NCBI GenBank assembly: GCA_947561585.1
Contig: CANNZV010001040.1
Coordinates: forward strand, 1-64,000
Direction of reading: 5' to 3'
DNA: 64,000 nucleotides
Origin: Caprella mutica
Lineage: Eukaryota > Arthropoda > Malacostraca > Amphipoda > Caprellidae
Every line of letters starts with the position of its first letter. Within the stretch, counting starts at the first letter, position 1. The position numbers and the translations under genes were made by a program. Shown in pieces: positions 25,467 to 37,221 of this stretch. The notes beneath the pieces were generated by a model. It ran no database searches. It was not told where the DNA came from and saw only the letters and a list, made by a program, of their open reading frames with translations.

Positions 25467-27364
25467 AAATTGATAGTTGTTGTACATGAAGCTTATTTCT
25501 ATCTACATGAAGAAATGAAAAAATTAGTAGGTACTAAATTTGAATTGAATCAATATCTATCTCTTTCAATATTGTTCCAGATTGAAAAAAATTGGGACGA
25601 ACAAATGGAGATGTGTAATCTTTTTATCAATTTATTTATATATCAAAGTGTTAGTTTAATTTCATACATTTATCTTTAACAAATATTTGTGTTTTCCCTT
25701 AAAAATTTGTTTGTATTTAATTACAAATAAATTATGAACATTAACGCCATAAACAATTTCTCCTCTGAGTGTAGATTATTCTGGCTATGAAGATGTCTCG
25801 ACTGTTGAATGCCTAAGATGGAAGTCCTTTGCTAACGCCCTTTGGAGTTAACAAATACAGCCCACACCTCCACTGTAGATTGCTATCGTGTTATCTGTCC
25901 TCATCCCTTCCATTCGGGTGATTTGTGTCTAAATTCATGAGATGCATTCACAATACTGCTGATTTACAGTCAAAACCGTGAATGAAATTAGTGCTGCCTC
26001 AAGAGATAGATCAGGCAATGCACTTCTGAAATGCATGGGACGTATCAAATGTGGTATATGTTCACTGCAGTCATTCTTGGAAATGTTAGAAAATGTCTAG
26101 AATTGCACATTATGGAGAAAACTTTGGGAAAGTTGATCAATATAGACTTTATTAAACTTAAGGAAAATAATCTTGGAGATAAATATTCCTGAAAATTAAT
26201 TAAAAGGTCTATATTATGACATCACTACTGCTGAGCCAATGGGAGGCGATAGTTAGGAGAACTATTTTCCCTACTACTTTCATCAATTTTTCCTTTCATT
26301 GTTAAATTTTCCTTTTTTCTATCTCATTTCCTCCAATTCTATCTTATTTACCTTTATGTATAGAATTTTCCACTATCTTTCTAATTTTTTCTCCTCTTTG
26401 TCTTATTTATCACCATTGTTTACTTCCTTGCTGTCAATACTGAAATTCCAAGCTACAAAACATATATTTCTTTACCATTTTATTAACGAAACATAGGTCT
26501 AGGACTCTAATTTTTAATCATATGTTGAAAATCACGCGTAATAAAAAAGGGATGACCAGCGCCATCACCAACCACAATTTTCAACAAACTATGACTGTCA
26601 GCTGCACTTCAATAGTTATTTCATTCTTTTTACATTTTTAATTAAATTTCAATCTTCCAGATCTAACAGGAAAAAGTTTATTTCATTAAGTGGATTAAAC
26701 TGATGATATTTTGGTGTGCAATTGGTATCCAGTGATTGTAATTTTGTGTAAGAATCAAAGAGCCGTGTTCATCGGAGCAGCAAAACCGATTGCTCTAATT
26801 ACTGAGGTTTAACCAATTAATTTTCCGCAACGCAAGTTATCAGTCTTCGAATGGAGTTGAAATTATGATTAAATTCCATGAGGGAATGTAGGAGAATCAT
26901 TCGATTTGGAATCAAATTTGCAAATGGTTAACTGAAAATTGTCGAATGAAATATGGAGAAAATGATCAAGAAAAAAAGGAAAGTTAAGTAAGTTGTTTCA
27001 GCCCGTATAATATATAATAATATTTCATTGGAATTTTATATTATATAAAAAAGTTAAAAAAAAACGGTACAATTTATAGTTAACAAAAGTTCATCAACTT
27101 TAAAAAAATCAACGAAGGAAATTTTTTTGGGTTACTGGCCATAAGGTTGAAATTTATTTCGAATATAAGCGAACCTAACAATCAAACCTATATTTAGCGT
27201 CCTATTTATTCTAACATTTGCACTATTTACCTTGATAAGCGATTAGTATTTATGAAGAAAAAGTTTAAATTAATTTACAATGATAGGATTTATTTACAGA
27301 AAAGTTTCCGTAGTTTAGATAACTGGTTAAATAAATATAATTATATTATTACTGGAAATATTGT
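25467..27364. other. 1.9 kb without a recognised feature
   Basis: No repeat or coding signal is seen. Confidence 0.4.
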
Positions 27365-28620
27365 ATCAAAAACACCTCTCTCATATTGTGGTACATCTCT
27401 CTCATATTGTGGTACATCTTTCTCATATTGTGATACATCTCTCTCATATTATGATACATCTCTCTCATATTATGATACATCTCTCTCATATTATGATACA
27501 TCTCTCTCATATTGTGGTACATCTCTCTCATATTATGATACATCTCTCTCATATTGTGATACACCTCTCTCCTATTGTGATACATCTCTCTCCTATTGTG
27601 ATACATCTCTCTCCTATTGTGATACATCTCTCTCCTATTGTGATACATCTCTCTCATATTGTGATACATCTCTCTCATATTATGATACATCTCTCTCATA
27701 TTATGATACATCTCTCTCATATTATGATACATCTCTCTCATATTATGATACATCTCTCTCATATTATGATACATCTCTCTCATATTGTGATACATCTCTC
27801 TCATATTGTGATACACCTCTCTCCTATTGTGATACATCTCTCTCCTATTGTGATACATCTCTCTCCTATTGTGATACATCTCTCTCCTATTGTGATACAT
27901 CTCTCTCATATTGTGATACATCTCTCTCATATTATGATACATCTCTCTCATATTATGATACATCTCTCTCATATTATGATACATCTCTCTCATATTATGA
28001 TACATCTCTCTCATATTATGATACATCTCTCTCATATTGTGATACATCTCTCTCATATTATGATACATCTCTCTCATATTATGATACATCTCTCTCATAT
28101 TATGATACATCTCTCTCATATTATGATACATCTCTCTCATATTATGATACATCTCTCTCATATTGTGATACACCTCTCTCCTATTGTGATACATCTCTCT
28201 CATATTGTGATACATCTCTCTCATATTATGATACATCTCTCTCATATTATGATACATCTCTCTCATATTGTGATACACCTCTCTCCTATTGTGATACATC
28301 TCTCTCATATTGTGATACATCTCTCTCATATTATGATACATCTCTCTCATATTATGATACATCTCTCTCATATTATGATACATCTCTCTCATATTGTGGT
28401 ACATCTCTCTCATATTATGATACATCTCTCTCATATTGTGATACATCTCTCTCCTATTGTGATACATCTCTCTCATATTGTGATACATCTCTCTCATATT
28501 ATGATACATCTCTCTCATATTATGATACATCTCTCTCATATTATGATACATCTCTCTCATATTGTGGTACATCTCTCTCATATTGTGATACATCTCTCTC
28601 ACATTTTGATACATCTCTCC
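27365..28620 (+). repeat. 21-bp minisatellite, about 59 units
   Basis: The unit core is CTCTCTCATATTGTGATA, followed by CAT. Variant series (CCTATT units, then CATATTGTG, then runs of CATATTATG) repeat about every 252 bases in the left half, a twelve-unit higher-order repeat. Long frames in three of the six frames, on both strands, follow from the period and are not genes. Confidence 0.95.
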
Positions 28621-28911
28621 TATGAACGTCATATTATGAATGAAGAGAGATGCTCTATAATCCATTCGGGTAAAGGGATATCAGAGACAGTGAATGCTCT
28701 TATGATGACTAAGTAATCTTAGCTCTACAGTCTGCCGAATAAATGTAGTAAGAACACTTGTAGGGTACATTATTGACCAACAAAATCCATGTAGTTAAAC
28801 TACGTCATAGAACAGAGTTAGTGAATATAAAGTATTCTGTTTAATTCAGTTTGTATTTCATTCATAATATATCGAGGAATAATTTACTGAAAAATAATAT
28901 TTGTATCGGTG

Positions 28912-29182
28912 TAAAGGGCCGTACACACGTAGGGTTTTTTCAGTCTTTCCACCAGACTTTTTGCTAAGCTCCTCCTACTTTTTCCACGAGAATATAAGAA
29001 AAGACGATAAAATTATTATTTATTTCAGTTGATATCCATGATACCTGCAGGTATCATGGATACCAACTGAAATGAATAATAATTTTATCGTTTTTTCTTA
29101 TATTCTCGTGGAAAAGTAGGAGGAGCTTAGCAAAAAGTCTGGTGGAAAGACTTAAAAAACCCTACGTGTGTACGGCCCTTCA
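28912..29182. mobile_element. Foldback MITE of the GGGCCGTACACAC family, copy 2
   Basis: This is the best-preserved copy. Its arms are nearly perfect complements, with the core GATATCCATGATACCT and AGGTATCATGGATACC joined by GC. Confidence 0.85.
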
Positions 29183-29248
29183 CAGATATGGCTTCAAAAG
29201 AATGACTAAGGCTATATGTTAATACATTGAACTTAAATGCAACTTTAT

Positions 29249-29380
29249 GGCCCGCTTTACACTTGCGTTTTTAACACTGCGAAAAAATGATGTGTTCATA
29301 CTTGCGTTTATTTTATCGCTGAAGGAAAATTAATGTGATTTTTCCTCGAGCTATAAAAAAATGCAAATGTGAAGCAGGCC
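29249..29380. mobile_element. Small MITE with ends GGCCCGCTTTACACTTGCG
   Basis: The right end ATGCAAATGTGAAGCAGGCC is the diverged complement of the left end. Inner arms pair around CGTTTATTTTATCGC. Confidence 0.5.
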
Positions 29381-30107
29381 TATGAGTGTTAAAATTTGAA
29401 ATTCAGTAGTTAGGCCTAGCTTGACTAGTTCTGCAAATTAAAAAAAACACAGAAGAACTTTTTATTGAGCTGGAAAATCAGATGTTAACCAATGACGTCA
29501 CGAATGATTAATTAGATTCTATTCAATTTTCTTATGAAAAATAGAAAAACCTTCTTGTTTGAGAATGATCACACAATTAAAATTTCCTTTATTTTCTCTA
29601 TTAACTTTCAAAACTATAAAAAAATAAGCTCTCGATTCTTTGTATTAGATACATCTCTTATATAACTTTAGTTGGAAGTAAGAGAAAAACGTGAACTATA
29701 TTATGAATAAAAGTATTTTCTGTTATATTTCTATTACATCACTCGTTGACTCTTTATTAAGTACTAGCAAGTGATGATGTAACTTCTATGTTCTCTGTAT
29801 TAATATTAATTTGAATTTATTTGTGATTCTCGTTATCTAAATAATATTTCACTTGCTAGACCCACGTGTTTTACCCATTTTTGGTGACGGACATACCGAC
29901 TGACATTGTCTTCTTTTGTAATACCTAGTGTATTTCGTATATAGATTATCATTCATCAATAAAATCTTGCCGACAATATTTGATTTACACCAACTTTATG
30001 AGACGCTATTGATAGAATATATCTGTTTAATGTATTTTGTTACGGACAGACTGACTGACGAACAATCTCCATACCACTTATTTCTAAACTAAGTTATATT
30101 TCAGCTC
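29381..30107. other. No feature seen
   Basis: GACGGACATACCGACTGAC at 29885 and GGACAGACTGACTGACG at 30043 resemble a motif near 57045 and may be edges of a repeat. Confidence 0.4.
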
Positions 30108-30300
30108 TTCAGTTCTCCCCTTCACTTCCCCCACCTTCACTTCCTCCACCTTCACTTTCCCGCCACCCTCTTCACCTCCCCCACCTTCACTCCCCCTACC
30201 TACACTTCCCCCACCTACACTTCCCCCACCTTCACTCCCCCTACCTTCACTCCCCCTACCTACACTTCCCCCACCTACACTTCCACCACCTTCATCTTCA
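30108..30300 (+). repeat. 15-bp minisatellite, about 12 units
   Basis: The unit is CTTCCCCCACCTACA with CTTCA and CTCCCCC variants. The plus strand is almost purine-free. Confidence 0.9.
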
Positions 30301-30360
30301 AACCATTTACTACTATAGTAAGCGACACATTTTTCTATATTCTCGTGAAATATCAATATT

Positions 30361-30361
30361 G

Positions 30362-30449
<88 letters not shown>

Positions 30450-30450
30450 A
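30361..30450 (+). repeat. (GTCT)n microsatellite
   Basis: About 22 uninterrupted tetranucleotides. Confidence 0.97.
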
Positions 30451-31410
30451 CTCTTAATCTAATAATGCACTTGGCAAGCAGCTGCTAGAATGAAAATGAA
30501 AATATTCTGATATCATTTCAATAAATAGCTACAATAACTAAATTAAATTTTGTTCAGTTGAAAATAATGGAGTCAAAATAGAGCCAGGGATAATAGTAAT
30601 AAATTGTACTTTTATTAGTGTCCTTAAAGTGATAATCTGTATGTCTGACAAAATAATACACTTGATTTTAAAATTACATAAACTTGCTATAAATAGAAAT
30701 ATATTTATGCAGTAGTCCGTATCTTTAATACTAAGTTTTTATATCCTTTTCCCATTATTATGCATTTAAATTGTAGTGAAAAAAATTCGCTAGAATTTGC
30801 CACCATAATTATGAATGAATATTATAAAGACTTTATAATAGAGATACGGATTTCTTAATAGATAATTAGCTATGTTTTTAATTTAAAATCGTGCATACTT
30901 TTTGTATGACATACGGTGTAAAAAATACCGTTATTTTAACTTCAATAAGATACGCTAATAAACTCATTTCCCAGGTACCACCGTGAGATGAATAAATGCT
31001 GAGGAAGTGCTTCAACATTCAGATATAACTAAAAATATTCTTGTTATTGAAGCTTGGAAAAATATATCTAGCGAATGTTTGGAAATATTTATTATTTCAT
31101 TTCAGGCAATTGATTGTCTGGACGTTTGAAACATTGTTTTTATTATAGAGAAACACGCCATTCTGTCTGTTGTACAGAGAGAAGTAGCCACTGGAGCTTA
31201 ATATGAATTTCTTCCCATTTCTTCGGACATGCAATGCTGGTGCGTGAGCTAGGGTAGTGATGTGGCAAACTAAAGGAAGGCCTACCCTTTCTACCTGATT
31301 CAAAGATCCACTTGATTGAGTTTTACAATTTATTTAAATTATGAATGCGTTTTATGATAATTAATATGTGAAGTAAGAGTTAATTATATGAATGGAAATT
31401 AAATTAATGT
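30451..31410. other. No supported feature
   Basis: A 68-residue minus-strand frame at 31097-31303 lies in locally GC-richer DNA (it includes LVCHITTLAHAPALHVRRNG) and may be a fragment of a repeat protein. I cannot name it. Confidence 0.35.
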
Positions 31411-31585
31411 ATAAGGTAAGTTACATATTATCGGTCGGTTCCACATTCCATGTGGAACCATTCCATCCATGATACCTGCAGGTATCATGGATACCAATGA
31501 AATAAAAATTAAATAATAAATGTTATAAAGATTTTTATCATATGACCGAAGAGGTGGAACTGACCGATAATATGTAACTTACACC
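31411..31585. mobile_element. Foldback MITE of the ATTATCGGTC family, copy 3
   Basis: GTTACATATTATCGGTCGGT and the complementary right end surround the core ATCCATGATACCT-GC-AGGTATCATGGATACC. Confidence 0.75.
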
Positions 31586-31723
31586 ACACGTTTCTTTTTA
31601 AGCTCTGAGAATAATTAAAATGATATTTTGTTACGCCACAGGAATTTAAGGACCTGAACATTAACAAATAGCATTTCCAATTCACACATCGGGAATCGAA
31701 ACATGGCAACCTAATACACGACT

Positions 31724-32856
31724 ACATTGTACTGGGTTGTATTGCCACATTGTACTGTCTATTGTATTGCCACATTGTACTGGTTATTGTATTGCCACAT
31801 TGTACTGTCTATTGTATTGCCACATTGTACTGGTTATTGTATTGCCATATTGTACTGGTTATTGTATTGCCACATTGTACTGGTTTGTATTGCCACATTG
31901 TACTGTCTATTGTATTGCCACATTGTACTGGGTTGTATTGCCACATTGTACTGGTTATTGTATTGCCACATTGTACTGGTTATTGTATTGCCATATTGTA
32001 CTGGTTATTGTATTGCCACATTGTACTGGTTATTGTATTGCCACATTGTACTGGTTATTGTATTGCCACATTGTACTGGTTATTGTATTGCCATATTGTA
32101 CTGGTTATTGTATTGCCACATTGTACTGGTTATTGTATTGCCATATTGTACTGGTTATTGTATTGCCACATTGTACTGGTTATTGTATTGCCACATTGTA
32201 CTGGTTATTGTATTGCCATATTGTACTGGTTATTGTATTGCCACATTGTACTGGTTATTGTATTGCCACATTGTACTGGTTATTGTATTGCCACATTGTA
32301 CTGGTTATTGTATTGCCATATTGTACTGGTTATTGTATTGCCACATTGTACTGGTTATTGTATTGCCATATTGTACTGGTTATTGTATTGCCACATTGTA
32401 CTGGTTATTGTATTGCCATATTGTACTGGTTATTGTATTGCCACATTGTACTGGTTATTGTATTGCCATATTGTACTGGTTATTGTATTGCCATATTGTA
32501 CTGGTTATTGTATTGCCACATTGTACTGGTTATTGTATTGCCATATTGTACTGGTTATTGTATTGCCATATTGTACTGGTTATTGTATTGCCACATTGTA
32601 CTGTCTATTGTATTGCCACATTGTACTGGTTATTGTATTGCCATATTGTACTGGTTATTGTATCGCCACATTGTACTGGTTATTGTATTGCCACATTGTA
32701 CTGGTTATTGTATTGCCACATTGTACTGGTTATTGTATTGCCACATTGTACTGGTTATTGTATTGCCACATTGTACTGGTTATTGTATTGCCACATTGTA
32801 CTGGTTATTGTATTGCCACATTGTACTGGTTATTGTATTGCCTTATTGTACTGGAG
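31724..32856 (+). repeat. 25-bp minisatellite, about 45 units
   Basis: The unit core is TATTGCCACATTGTACTG, followed by GTTATTG. CCACA and CCATA variants alternate. Rare units lack TAT or read GTCTATT. Three open frames of 370-400 residues are effects of the period. Confidence 0.95.
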
Positions 32857-33324
32857 TAGATTCTATTTACAATAAATTCAATGTATTCTTTATCTGTTTA
32901 AGATATTATTTCTTTTTGTTTATTCATGCTAACAATATATACTTTGTATAATTAAAATATACTAAAATAATTAAAATATAAAATCTAAAAACACACTTAC
33001 GAAGATTGAAATAATAGAATCAAGTCTACGGATTTGACTTCAAGTATTTGACTTACTTTAACTGATTCAAAATAGCTTCAATTTACTCTCATATACAGGG
33101 CAACACACAAAAAATGTACTCAACTTTGAATAATTTTAAGTATTATATTTATAAATGAATAATATATCTTAACCAACGACGAATTATATAATGGATGCAA
33201 GTAAAAGAATCTAATCTTTAATACTTGAACTCTAATATATACATATAAATGTACATAGTATTTTCACATAAAAACATAATAAGTAAAGTAAGCATTCACA
33301 TTATTTACTAGTTTATGATATTGA
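32857..33324. other. AT-rich sequence, no feature seen
   Basis: TATACAGGGCAACACACAAA near 33093 might be one end of a mariner-type element, but no partner is seen. Confidence 0.35.
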
Positions 33325-33585
33325 AAAGTTGCCGAGAACTGTGGAGAACCGTAAATACCAGAAATACTCCGCCCTTCGTGATGCTTACATATTTGAGCCA
33401 ATTGCTATAGAGGCCACAGGAGCGTACGGTAGTACGACCTCCTTAATCATGAAGTCCATTGGTAGACGCCCTGTTGAGATACAAACCATCCAAGGGAGTC
33501 TGCCTGGTTCCAACAGCGAATGGCTCTTGCATTCCAGAGAGGGAATGCCGTCAGCATCCTCTCAGCCGCGATGGAGAGGTTTTAG
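33325..33585 (+). pseudogene. Non-LTR retrotransposon ORF2 3' end, frameshifted
   Basis: The first frame reads RKYQKYSALRDAYIFEPIAI and EATGAYGS, then KSIGRRPVE. A one-base shift at about 33475 moves to RESAWFQQRMALAFQRGNAV, then SILSAAMERF and a TAG at 33583-33585. The words YIFEPIAIEATGAYG and QRGNAVSIL match the C-terminal end of LINE polyproteins found in many metazoans, in the part after the reverse transcriptase. Only about 85 residues remain, as expected from 5' truncation. The frameshift shows it is dead. The clade cannot be decided from this fragment. It is richer in GC than the sequence around it. Confidence 0.7.
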
Positions 33586-34345
33586 AGGGTTGGGGCCATC
33601 CCTACCGCGTGTTCTCAACCCCTTCTTACGATCTCAGTTGTAATTTCCTGAAGGAATTTCCTCTTCTGTAAAAATTATATTCTCCTTGTTTTTTTCTTCA
33701 GAAAAATATTTTCTTTTTAAATAAATAGAAATTTAATTACTTTTTACTTTTCAATTTTGATTTAAATATTAAAACATCATATTTGCACGTTTGAATTATA
33801 AATCATTAGACCGTCAAAGAACATTAAATGACTTGTATGCAGCTTAAAGTGACTTGCATAGAATGAGATCAAAGAAGAGAAATGCGAATGCAGTTCTCCC
33901 TTTGTGGTTTAAATACAATATTGTAATTGATGGAAATGCTATGCAATCTTATTTCACAGAGTGGCTGAATATTTAATTTAAATGTATACTTCATATCACT
34001 GCCTGCAAAGTAATGCTCCTTTGACATTAGTTAATAAAATTATTAAAGGAACATGTGTAATATAGTGAAGTAAATTTTTCATTTCATATGACAATAATTC
34101 AAATTCAGTGTTTTTTTTTAAATAAGTTTTCAAGAATATAATCATAGCAAATTCAAGTTCATTCTATTTCTTATTGAAAAAAAGCATTGTGGATTGTAAA
34201 TAGAAACAAATTAGGGCAGTATAAAAATAAAAAGGTTGAACCAAAATAGAACATGTGTATACTGCATATACTCTATAACTCTCCACTGCATAATATATCA
34301 TGATATTGAATATAAATGCATTGATGCAGTTTACTTGATTCTATA
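33586..34345. other. AT-rich sequence, no feature seen
   Basis: It may include the retrotransposon 3' tail near 33660-33740. Nothing else is seen. Confidence 0.35.
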
Positions 34346-35542
34346 CAGGGTGGCGCAAAAAAAAAGGAAACCCATTTTCAAATTAGCTTATATTAGCTTT
34401 TATTAGCTGCTTATCACAAACTATCAAATCTAGAAAAAATCTAAAAACATAGTTTTATTCCTTTTATTTTTCTGTATCAATCATGAAAATCTGTTAAACT
34501 TACGACTAAAATTAAACACCATGCAGCGAATTGAAAAAATATAAATAAAATGGCTTGCGCGATGACGAAAAACACAAAAAGTCTTCAGAATAGGTGTATT
34601 TATTTCCATATGGTAGTAGTAAAAATTTAAAAAATGTCATTTCTCATTCATTTAACTTTGTGGTGTTTATTGACCGTTATTGACATCTTCATCTCCAATC
34701 ACGATGTCTTCTCCAAAACGAGCATTTCTTTGCAGAAACCATCTTAAAAAATTTAGACGGTGCGGTAAATCAGTTCTAAGAGCTCGAGCCTTACATGCTT
34801 TTAGAAAGGATGATACTTCACATCGTGTTTAACAATTCGGTGAAATGTATCTTTAGTGATGTCTAATTCATTTCTTCTGATTGATTTGTTTGGATTCTCA
34901 GTAAATTGTTCATGAATAAGATTAATGTTTTCATGCGTTCGTTCTGTTCTCCTGCGACCTAATCGCTTTTTGTTCAAAATAAAGTGGTTTCTTCAGTTTT
35001 GAACTTATTTATACAAGTCAATATGGATTTATAGCTGGTGACAAATCTTTCCTGAAAGCTATGTTCAAAATGATGTTGAACCTATTTAAAGATTTCAGTA
35101 TTTAAATAACTTGTCACAACAAAAACTTTGTTCTTTTGAAAGCTGCATTTTGAGGGTTTCGAATAGGAGATACAAATTAACGGCGAACTGATTTTTATTA
35201 AAGATATCAATTTTATATCAAACATCAATTTTCAAATGATAATGAAGGTTTTAATTGTGTTTTATTTGTTACAGAAAATAATGTAATTTAATGTTTTTAC
35301 ATCCATATGAAATGAGTTATACATATTGTTATTTTTCCGTATATTTCATACTCGCGCAAGCCCTTTTTATTTACTCTTTTTTAATTCGCTACAGGATGTT
35401 TAATTTTTTTTCTTTATCAGATTTTAAAGATAGATACAGAAAAAGTAAAGGAATAAAATGATGTTTTTAGAAAATTTCTATCTTTTATAGTTTGTGAAAT
35501 AAACTAGTTTGAAAATGGGTTTCCTTTTTTTGCGCCACCCTG
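34346..35542 (-). mobile_element. Mariner-like element, internally deleted, copy 2 (inverted)
   Basis: It has the same CAGGGTGGCGCAAAAAAA ends and TA flanks (34344-34345 and 35543-35544) as 4119-5293, in reverse orientation and 1197 bp long. The two copies are alike along their whole length, so they probably descend from one deleted source. Confidence 0.85.
34660..35148 (-). pseudogene. Broken mariner-like transposase, N-terminal part, copy 2
   Basis: On the minus strand the ATG at 35146-35148 opens MQLSKEQSF, as in copy 1. Recognisable pieces follow: GRRRTERTHENINLIHE, ITKDTFHRIVKHDVKYH and LPHRLNFLRWFLQRNARFGE, then DIVIGDED. The GDE here probably preserves the first catalytic aspartate, which copy 1 has lost. 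Coding similarity stops just after it, so the remaining catalytic residues are absent. A stop or frameshift after KYHPF breaks the frame. Confidence 0.65.
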
Positions 35543-35557
35543 TATAAGGGCTAAAAC

Positions 35558-36187
35558 ATATACAAATGATTGTAAATAAAATGCAAAGAGAAGAGTTAAA
35601 ACAACCACCAATAGTTGTAAATAAAGTGCACAGTGAAGAGTTAAAACAACCACCAATAGTTGTAAATAAAGTGCAAAGTGAAGAGTTAAAACAACCACCA
35701 ATAGTTGTAAATAAAGTGCAAAGTGAAGAGTTAAAACAACCACCAATAGTTGTAAATAAAGTGAAAAGTGAAGAGTTAAAACAACCACCAATAGTTGTAA
35801 ATAAAGTGCAAAGTGAAGAGTTAAAACAACCACCAATAGTTGTAAATAAAGTGCACAGTGAAGAGTTAAAACAACCACCAATAGTTGTAAAAGAAGTGCA
35901 CAGTGAAAGAGTTAAACCAACCACCAATAGTTGTAAATAAAGTGCACAGTGAAGGGTTGAAACAACCACCAATAGTTGTAAATAAAGTGCACAGTGAAGG
36001 GTTAAAACAACCACCAATAGTTGTAAATAAAGTGCACAGTGAAGGGTTAAAACAACCACCAATAGTTGTAAATAAAGTGCACAGTGAAGGGTTAAAATAG
36101 CCACCAATAGTTGTAAATAAAGTGCACAGTGAAGGGTTAAAACAACCACCAATAGTTGTAAATAAAGTGCACAGTGAAGGGTTGAAT
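35558..36187 (+). repeat. 45-bp minisatellite family, locus 1, 14 units
   Basis: The unit core is ACCACCAATAGTTGTAAA, followed by TAAAGTGCACAGTGAA. It begins about 15 bases after the right end of the mariner-like element. Left units read GAAGAGTTAAAA, right units GAAGGGTTAAAA. The minus-strand frame of 254 residues is a by-product. Confidence 0.93.
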
Positions 36188-37221
36188 ATTTCTCATCAAT
36201 TTCTCTCATAGCAACAAACTCTACCACCAAATTACAGAGCAATGAGTTGTGGCTCTCTTATCATTTTGTCATTAAAATATTAGATATTAACGCTCTCATA
36301 TTATTCGGCATTACTCGGTAAGAGGTGATATTTATAATATTTATTCATCATTATTAAATTACTTAATTGATGATATGTTTGACAGCTTCGAGAACGAGTA
36401 ATCAGAGAATAATTTACCTTATTAAGTTAACATTGATTCAATATTGCCTCAATATCAATATTAGTCAATTATTCAAAATATTAATTTTCTCATATATGAT
36501 ATTAGATTAATAGTTTTTTGTTTTATATGCATCCTGTCTTATTGAATATTGAACAAACATTAATATTTAATTATCAAGTAATATATACGATAACTATTTA
36601 CCAAATAGCAATTAAATTAAATGCTGACATTATGAGCTAATTAATTACCATTATATTTCTAATTATTAAACTCATAATTCAAAATTATAGTATCAAAAAT
36701 AGTAACTTGAATAATCTGTGCTAAAAAAATAACATTATATATGTCAAAAAATATAAACTTTAGTGTAATTTACTAATCTTTTATTCGTCTAATATTAATC
36801 CGTCTAATTTCGATAGATATTCTATCATTTTATGCAATGATTATTTCCTGTATTTTATTAATATAATGATGGAGTCAAAGCCCTGTCAATCAATGTAAAA
36901 TTATAGATATGTTATGACAAAGCTGCACGCAATATAACGCGCCAAATTATGTCCTGGTTATCATTTTGGTGTTATAAGTTATTTTATATTCTAGGTGCAA
37001 ATGATGGAATATCTTTTTGAGGAGAAGTTGAGTGAAACAAGTGGTTATTAATTGATTTATTTAATGAGACTCTCAGTAAAAAGTTTCGCATGTCTTTTCA
37101 CTTACAAATTAATAGATCGTATTTAGATATTCTTATCAGGTTATAGAAGTAATGGTATAGTGATTTTAATGATTGATCATTTGTTAAAGAATATCTTACG
37201 TTTTTACTGTAATTAATTAAA
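36188..37221. other. AT-rich sequence, no feature seen
   Basis: Nothing is recognised. Confidence 0.4.

Noticed and set aside
27252..28716. Open frames of about 440-460 residues on both strands
   Set aside because: They are read through a 21-bp array. The period is divisible by three, so frames without a stop in one unit stay open.
31727..32951. Three overlapping frames of 370-400 residues
   Set aside because: They come from a 25-bp array with no stop in any of three frames, and no other coding evidence.
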